Below are positions 58,290 to 64,000 of a stretch of DNA of 64,000 bases, piece after piece. The stretch covers positions 19,169,279 to 19,233,278 of the forward strand of contig CM025852.1 of assembly GCA_003952965.2 (NCBI GenBank). Direction: 5' to 3'. The stretch comes from Morella rubra (Eukaryota > Streptophyta > Magnoliopsida > Fagales > Myricaceae). Below the pieces are notes generated by a model. The model was not told the DNA's origin. It ran no database searches and saw only the letters and a program-made list of their open reading frames with translations. A program made the translations under genes and the position numbers. The first letter of the stretch is position 1. Each line of letters begins with the position of its first letter.

Positions 58290-60430
58290 CCATAGACTAC
58301 CTCATAGGGTGTGAGTTTGGTTGACGCATGATAATTCGTATTATAACACCATTCTGGTAAAGGAATCCACTGTGACAGTCTCTTGGTCGATCACCCACAA
58401 AACACCTCAAATAATTTTCAAGACACTTGTTAACAATCTCCGTCTGCCCATCTGTCTGTGGATAGTATGTAGTGCTGTAGGAAAGTGTAATTCCCTGAGC
58501 TCGAAACAGCTCCTTCCAAAAAATACTGGTAAAAGTGGGATCTCTATCAGAGATAATGGTCTCTGGTAGACCATGTAATTTGAAGACATTAGACAAAAAA
58601 ATTGTAGCCACCTTAGAAGCTGTGTAGGGATGTGTCAGTGGCATGAAATGAGCATATTTTGATAATCTATCCACCACAACAAAAATAACCGAATACCCTT
58701 GGGATAAGGGTAAACCCTCAATGAAATCCATGGTGATATGACTCCATACCTTCTTGGGAATGGGCAAGGGCTGAAGTAGACCCTTAGAGGCTACATTTTC
58801 ATGTTTCATCTGTTGACATATATTGCACTCTCTAATAAACTGTTTGAGATTGAGCTTCATGCTAGGCCAATAAAAATTTCTTCGTAATCTGTGTAGTGCT
58901 TTATCATAGCCTGAGTGACCCCCTAAGGGTGAGGCATGTGCTTGTCGCATCATATGGTCCCAACAATTAGTTTCACCCCCTACATATAATCTGCCTTTAT
59001 AAGATAGTATGCCATTACGCATGTGATCCTTTACTGGATCCAAGTCTCCATTTGCATATTTAGCTAGCAATGCCTGAGTAGTTTCATCCATGTAACTGCC
59101 CTTCCGGTCTTCCAACCAATTTGCAGTAGGACAGGACATGGTTGAACGAGAAGGAAAACCTTCCTCTTTTCTAGATAAGGCATTAACGACCTTATTCTCC
59201 CTTCCTCGTTTGTACTCCACCTTAAAATCATAATCCAACAACTTAGTTAACCATTTCTGTTGAAAAGATGTCCCAATCTTTTGCTCCAATAAATGTTTAA
59301 GACTTTGTTGATCTATCTGAACTGTAAAAGTCTGTCCAATTAAGTATGGACGCCACTTTTGAACTGCAGAAACCACTGCTATAAGTTCTTTTTCATAGGT
59401 AAACATAGCTGCATTCTTCCCTTTTAGTGCTTGACTAAAATAAGCAATAGGTTTCCAATGCGCCATCAACACTGCACCTAACCCTACACCACTTGCATCA
59501 CATTCAAGAATAAATGGGTTAGAAAAATCTGGTAAAGCTAGTACTAGAGGTTCAGTAATAGCAACTTTGAGATTATGGAAGGCCTCAGTGGCTGTTGTTG
59601 TCCACCCAAAAGCATTCTTCTTTAGGAGGGCTATTAAGGGGGCAACAGTAGACCTATACCATCTAATAAACTTTCTATAGTACCCAGTTAACCCTAGAAA
59701 ACCTCTAAGGGACTTCAAGGTAGTGGGAATAGGCCAGTCTATCAAAGACTTAATTTTTGATGGATTAGCCTTGACTCCTTGAACTAAAATGATATGACCC
59801 AAATAGTCAACCTCCCGGCACCCAAATCTGCATTTTGATCTCTTAGCATACAACTGATGTGTCTTGAGAATCTTCAGAGTCACTTTTAGGTGCTGTAAAT
59901 CCTCTTCCCATGTACCATTATAGATTAGTATGTCATCAAAGAAAACCAATAAAAATTTTCTTAGATAAGGCCGAAACACTTCATTCCGAAACACTTCATT
60001 CATGAGGCTTTGAAAGGTAGAGGGTGCATTAGTCAAGCCGAAAGGCATGACTAAGAACTCATAATGCCCCTCATGAGTCCTAAAGACTTTTTTGGGAATA
60101 TCCTTAGGCCTAACCCTGATCTGATGAAAACTAGATCATAGATCCAAATTAGAAAAATTTGGCTCTATGGAGCTCGTCTAACAACTCGTCAACCACAGCA
60201 ATAGGAAATTTATCTTTAATAGTATCCTTATTCAAGACCCTATAGTCAACACACACCCTCCATGTACTATCAGCCTTCTTAACCAGCAAAACAAGAGATG
60301 AAAAGGCACTTTGACTCAATTTGATAACCCCGGTTTTCAATAAGTCCCTAACAATTTTCTCAATTTCATCTTTTTGAAAGAAAGGGTACGGTCTTACTGA
60401 TATCGGAGATGTTCTCTCCTTCAACATAAT
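58290..60430 (-). pseudogene. Gypsy RT, RNase H and integrase region (fossil)
   Basis: The minus strand includes the RT start (TGVIKLSQSAFSSLVLLVKK, WRVCVDYRVLN), MPFGLTNAPSTFQSLMNEVF, the catalytic VFFDDILIYNG and FLGLTGYYRKFI. RNase H follows (LECDASGVGLGAVLMAH; KVVNALSRKEE), then the integrase zinc-finger and core (LRRNFYWPSMKLNLKQFIRE, CNICQQMKHENVASK, MDFIEGLPLSQGYSVIFVVV, HGLPETIISDRDPTF). The main block is about 580 codons long. Order is that of Ty3/gypsy. Confidence 0.92.
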
Positions 60431-60658
60431 AGCATGATCATGGGATCTAGTGGGTGGCAGTCCTTGTGGCTCCTAAAAAGTGTCTGAAAAATCTTGCAGT
60501 AAGGCCTCCATATTAGGTGGTACAACTACTGTATCGTTTTCTACCGGTTCCATAAGTTGGAGAATAATGCCTCTCTTTCCAGCTTTCTTTATGTCAGATA
60601 ATTCGTTGCCTTCCATAAGTTGTGTGGGATTCATGCCCTGAAAAATAATCCTTTTCCC

Positions 60659-61371
60659 CTAAAGATTAAACTCCATAGACAGCTCTGCAAAATTCCACAA
60701 TATCAGACCCAATGCCCTCAACCAATACACCCCTAAGACCATATCACAACCAGCCAAGGTTAGAACATAAGTGTCAGTAATAAAAGTATGGCCTTGTATG
60801 GAAATCTTCACATTGCCACTTTTCCCTTCACTAGTAAGCACCTCACCATTAGCTACTCTCACCTTAATCTCTTCTCCTGTTTTAGTCATTAACTGTCCCT
60901 TTCTTACAATAGATTGGTCCAAAAAATTATGTGTGCTTTTGGAGTCAATCAAAATCACCACATGTTGCCCTCCCACCTTTCCTATCACCCTCATAGTTTT
61001 AGGAATAACCGAACCAGTCAAAGCATGTAGGAAAATTTCTGGGTTCACTTCTGTCATATCTAACCCTTCCTCTTCTTCTTCACAAGCTACTGCATTCTCT
61101 TCATTTTCCTCTAAACCACCCGAATCCCAACCCTCCATTAAAAATAATTTTGAGTTTTTACAAACATGTTTGGATGTTCATTTCTCATCACAATTGTAGC
61201 ACAATCCCTTCTCTCCTTCATTTGATATAGTGTTAGTTTCTGAATTGGGAAGGTCTTGTTTGGTGTTTGGTAGTTGGTGGTGGAGTTGGGTGTGGTGTTT
61301 GGTTGTTGGTTGTTTGGGTAGTAGGTTGGGGTAGGTAATAAACCCTTGGTAGTTCTTCGACTCACTACCAC
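60659..61371 (-). pseudogene. Gypsy zinc-knuckle/aspartic protease region (fossil)
   Basis: The minus strand has HVVILIDSKSTHNFLDQSIV, the retropepsin-like active-site region (family LIDSGSTHNFI), with downstream CDMVLGVYWLRALGLI. Upstream (about 61200-61150) is a short knuckle-like segment and a linker rich in T/N/P. Confidence 0.8.
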
Positions 61372-61392
61372 ATGCTCTTCTTAAATTTTAGC

Positions 61393-62136
61393 TTACCCAT
61401 AGGCTGTGATTAAATTGGTAGGGTTAAACATCTTGACAGGAAGCCTAATTTCATCCTTAAGTCCACTTAAGAAACAGTTCAACTTATAATTTTCAGATAA
61501 CCCTCTTAATTGATTTGACAAACCCTTAAACTGACTTTTATACAACTCTACACTGGTATTTTGCTTTAGCCTAATAAGCATTTCCATGGGGTCATTATAA
61601 GAGCTTGGTCCAAATTTGGTCAAAAGAGCACTCACAAACTCTACCCAGTTTTGGAAACCTCCAAATTCTTCTAAATCCTGGAACCAAACTAGTGCTTGAC
61701 CATCCCTATGATAAGAGGCTAACAGTAAACGTTGTGTCATAGGTGTTTGGTGATAGTTAAAAAACTGAGTAGTCTTGTATAACCAACCACTTGGATCATT
61801 GCCTCCAAACTTGGGAAAATCAAGTTTAACCCATCTGAATGGTGCTCTGCCTGGCTCTCCACTGCTAGACCCACCTCCACCAAATACTCCTCCAGATCCA
61901 CTGCCTAAGACGAGTTGTTTGTTGACTTTTGGCGCCTCTCCTGAATCCACCTCTTTACCCTTGATAAGAGTCTGCAAAGAGGAAGTAAGTTCTACCACTT
62001 GTGCTCTTAATTCACCCATCATCTGACCCTGACTTTCTGAATCTTTTCTCAGTAGGTTTATGTGCTCCATCACCTCTTGATTGTGCGTTTCCACCATGTC
62101 TGGATCGTACAGCTTTGATACCAATTGTGGCAACAA
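61393..62136 (-). pseudogene. Gypsy gag region (fossil)
   Basis: The minus strand has a coiled-coil-like start, a GSGSGGVFGGGGSSSGEPGR linker and the gag core WVKLDFPKFGGNDPSGWLYK, FFNYHQTPMTQRLLLASYH, LTKFGPSSYNDPMEMLIRLK. This is typical Retrotrans_gag of plant gypsy elements. Its start overlaps the PBS region. Confidence 0.88.
62112..62123 (-). other. Primer binding site of the gypsy element
   Basis: The minus strand reads TGGTATCAAAGC, two bases inside the 5' LTR edge at 62126. A methionine-tRNA-type PBS. Confidence 0.85.
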
Positions 62137-62627
62137 CTCTCTAGAATTTTGTAATTTCTTTGAAAATGTCTAACAGATTGTAATTTGGAACGAGATATTT
62201 GAGTTATAGAAATTGGATTGATATTAAGCCAAATTTGAGGTTTGGCTAACCTCCATAGAAGTAGAGAGAAAAGTAGGAAGAAGAGCTTGAAAGCTTAGTC
62301 TGAGTTTTTCAGTGGTCCCCCCTAAGGAGTAACTGCCTTCTAAATAACCCCAGCCAACTGAGCACCTGTGTAACAAACTAACAGAAGCAAAAGAAAGCAT
62401 AAAGATGCAGAAGCCCCTACCAACAACTATTGGGCCAAAACGTAAATGAAACACAACTATAAAAAATATAATTGCGTAACAAACATAGCCCAAATAACTG
62501 AGCCCAGCCTAACCCAACGAAAAACCACATGAAAGCACATCTCAAAACTTCTCCAGACTTCTCCAACATTCACCTTATTTCCCCCGAACACTCCAATCCT
62601 AACTCACTTATGTATGGCCATGTAACA
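62126..62627 (-). repeat. 5' LTR of the gypsy element
   Basis: 502 bp, starting TGTGGCAACAACTCTC and ending GGCCATGTAACA. Followed by the target duplication CACTA. Confidence 0.92.
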
Positions 62628-62632
62628 CACTA

Positions 62633-64000
62633 CTTGTTTAATCATCACTTAGTCAAAGACAAGGTACAAATCTCTCTCTTTCTCTCTCTCTCTCTTCATT
62701 TTATATTGACTAAATGTGAGATTTGTTTTACTTGTTGTCTTGTGGTCCCGAAATTGATTTGGGTTGTCTCCTTGTCAATGGGTGTTGCATTTCCTTCTCA
62801 TATTATGTGTTTTTCATACTATTCCATGCATTTGTTAATCTAGATTAAACTTGTGCCGATTATTTGGTGAATTTGAAATCTAGGTTTTCTAAATTTCCCA
62901 TTTTTCATATAAGCCATTTTTTTTGGAAATTATTTGTCTATCTCATTAATAATTGCTTTTATGAAGTGAACTGGGTTAGTAATTGTCTCATTTAACTCTA
63001 AAATGCAGATTTCATTGACAAAATTGTTGGTTAGTTACAATATGTGTATTCGGGTTAAGTGTTTAAAATGATTAGGGATATAGTTTAAATAGTCTAAAAG
63101 CATGTGGGTAAATAGTCTAGGTTCTGGTAACCTTGGTTAATTTTTTTTTTTAATGTGTCATTCATATAATGCTTTTGGGTCCCATGCTTTGTTTGTATAT
63201 CAGAATTTTTTTAAAACTATACTTTGAAATATTTCTTGATTAAAAATTTTGTTCAGTGTAGTTCATGAAATTTTTATGATATATTTTCAGCTCAGAATTT
63301 ATTCACATCGGGTGTGTCCTGAAATGTATATATTGCTTAAATTAATTCCTAAGTGGTGAAGTTTTTATTGTATCTATGACAATTTAATTATAATAATTTT
63401 ACACAGATGGTTCAGGTCAAGCATGCATCTGTTAAACACACTCAGAAAAGTCCACTTTCTCTAGCCAAGTCATCTCAAAAATAACCTAGACCTCCTCCGT
63501 TTGAGCTAGTTTCTAAAAGAACAAAGAGCCAAGTTGCTTAAAGTTCTTCCCGAGTGTTTGAAGGCAAGGAGAAACAAAATAACACTTGACCTGAAGAAGC
63601 ACCTGCTTCTAAATTCCTTAATATCCAGAGGCAGAGCCTCTAGCACGACTGGTGGGGCCGAGGGTCCTAATAGTTCAGACTCAGATTCTGAGGATGAGGA
63701 CGACGAAAATTTTGATGGAGAGGTTGCAGACACTCTCTCTTCTGGGGCTGAAGACTCTGAATAGTCCCTTCTGACTCGCTTCTTGCCAAAAAGGGGGAGC
63801 AGTATCAATCTTTTCGTGTTTTGTTCTTATGTCTATTCCTAAAATTGCTATGTTTAATGTTGATATTTGAACAAACTGGTTGGGATGATTGATGGTAGTA
63901 GTTTGGATGAGTTGTGATATTATGGAGTCGGATTGTCATATTTCGAAGTGCATATATTCTGTGTTGTGTTGAAACTGATGACTGATTGAGAGATGTAGAA
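62633..64000 (+). mobile_element. SIRE-type element, right part: env-like region (continues off the window)
   Basis: Non-coding CT-rich (62673-62697) and AT-rich sequence leads to a segment starting MVQVKHASVKHTQKS at 63407. A short acidic open stretch ends at 63764 (SSDSDSEDEDDENFDGEVAD). AAAAAGGGGGAGCAG at about 63788 resembles the GGGGGAG sequence common in SIRE 3' regions. Position after pol and after the gypsy insertion suggests the extra env-like region of SIRE elements. Identity of the ORF itself is not proven. Confidence 0.5.

Larger units (their letters stand above)
57178..62627 (-). mobile_element. Ty3/gypsy chromovirus-like element, structurally complete, broken coding region
   Basis: Two LTRs (57178-57677 and 62126-62627, about 500 bp) with TG...CA-type ends are flanked by the 5-bp duplication CACTA (57173-57177 and 62628-62632). 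PBS and PPT are in place. On the minus strand: gag, aspartic protease, RT, RNase H, integrase and a C-terminal chromodomain. By eye the LTRs differ at about 8% of positions, so the insertion is older than the 11.8 kb Copia if rates are equal. The small size and chromodomain suggest the Reina group, not proven. A few breaks in coding sequence. It sits inside the SIRE-type element. Confidence 0.93.

Noticed and set aside
63534-63764. Acidic open frame as a host gene.
   Set aside because: Its place after SIRE pol and before a GGGGGAG tract fits a retrotransposon env-like region better; no host family recognised.
1-64000. tRNA, rRNA, CRISPR or bacterial-type operon features.
   Set aside because: None seen. 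Repeats here are eukaryotic transposon or simple-sequence repeats, and the only tRNA-like words are primer binding sites.

Overview
This 64 kb window is repeat-rich nuclear DNA of a eudicot plant, probably woody, though the species cannot be fixed from sequence alone. The evidence is spliced genes with GT/AG introns, plant-specific families (group E bZIP, SAG12-type cysteine protease, GTE bromodomain, lectin receptor kinase) and nested plant transposons. Only two host genes look whole: a two-exon papain-like cysteine protease (40.1-41.4 kb, minus) and a four-exon bZIP34/bZIP61-type transcription factor (44.75-47.43 kb, plus). Both lie in the one gene island, about 39.7-48.2 kb.

Layout. 0-5.2 kb: end of a Ty3/gypsy relic on the left edge, a hAT relic, simple repeats, a second gypsy scrap and an LTR-like region. 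5.2-7.5 kb: a second hAT relic and unassigned exon-like pieces on the minus strand. 7.5-10.1 kb: an old Copia LTR relic split by a SIRE-like solo LTR with clean 5-bp target duplications. 11.27-11.66 kb: a GTE bromodomain pseudogene. 11.85-16.57 kb: a Copia element with both LTRs, PBS, PPT and target duplication. 17.25-23.92 kb: a second Copia element (minus) of the same family as the 7.5 kb relic. 23.92-24.4 kb: a lectin receptor kinase pseudogene. 24.47-29.27 kb: a long-TIR DNA element that contains a hairpin MITE and a 3.7 kb hAT element with 8-bp target duplication; the 5' end of another hAT copy abuts it. 30.3-39.67 kb: a CACTA (En/Spm) complex with three arrays of a GTCCGGACG-like motif, an accessory gene, a TNP2-like block, an En/Spm second ORF and a clear 3' CACTA terminus. 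48.2-50.8 kb: a Copia fragment. 50.8-64 kb: a SIRE-type Copia element split by a 5.45 kb chromodomain-bearing gypsy element with target duplication CACTA.

The mobile elements are fossils at different stages of decay. Their nesting gives relative ages: SIRE before the 57-62 kb gypsy; the old Copia LTR relic before the SIRE-like solo LTR; the long-TIR element before its hAT. The most unusual region is the 30-39.7 kb CACTA complex, where the same near-palindromic motif flanks a TNP2/En-Spm gene pair and a third, separate gene of the 'putative plant transposon protein' kind.
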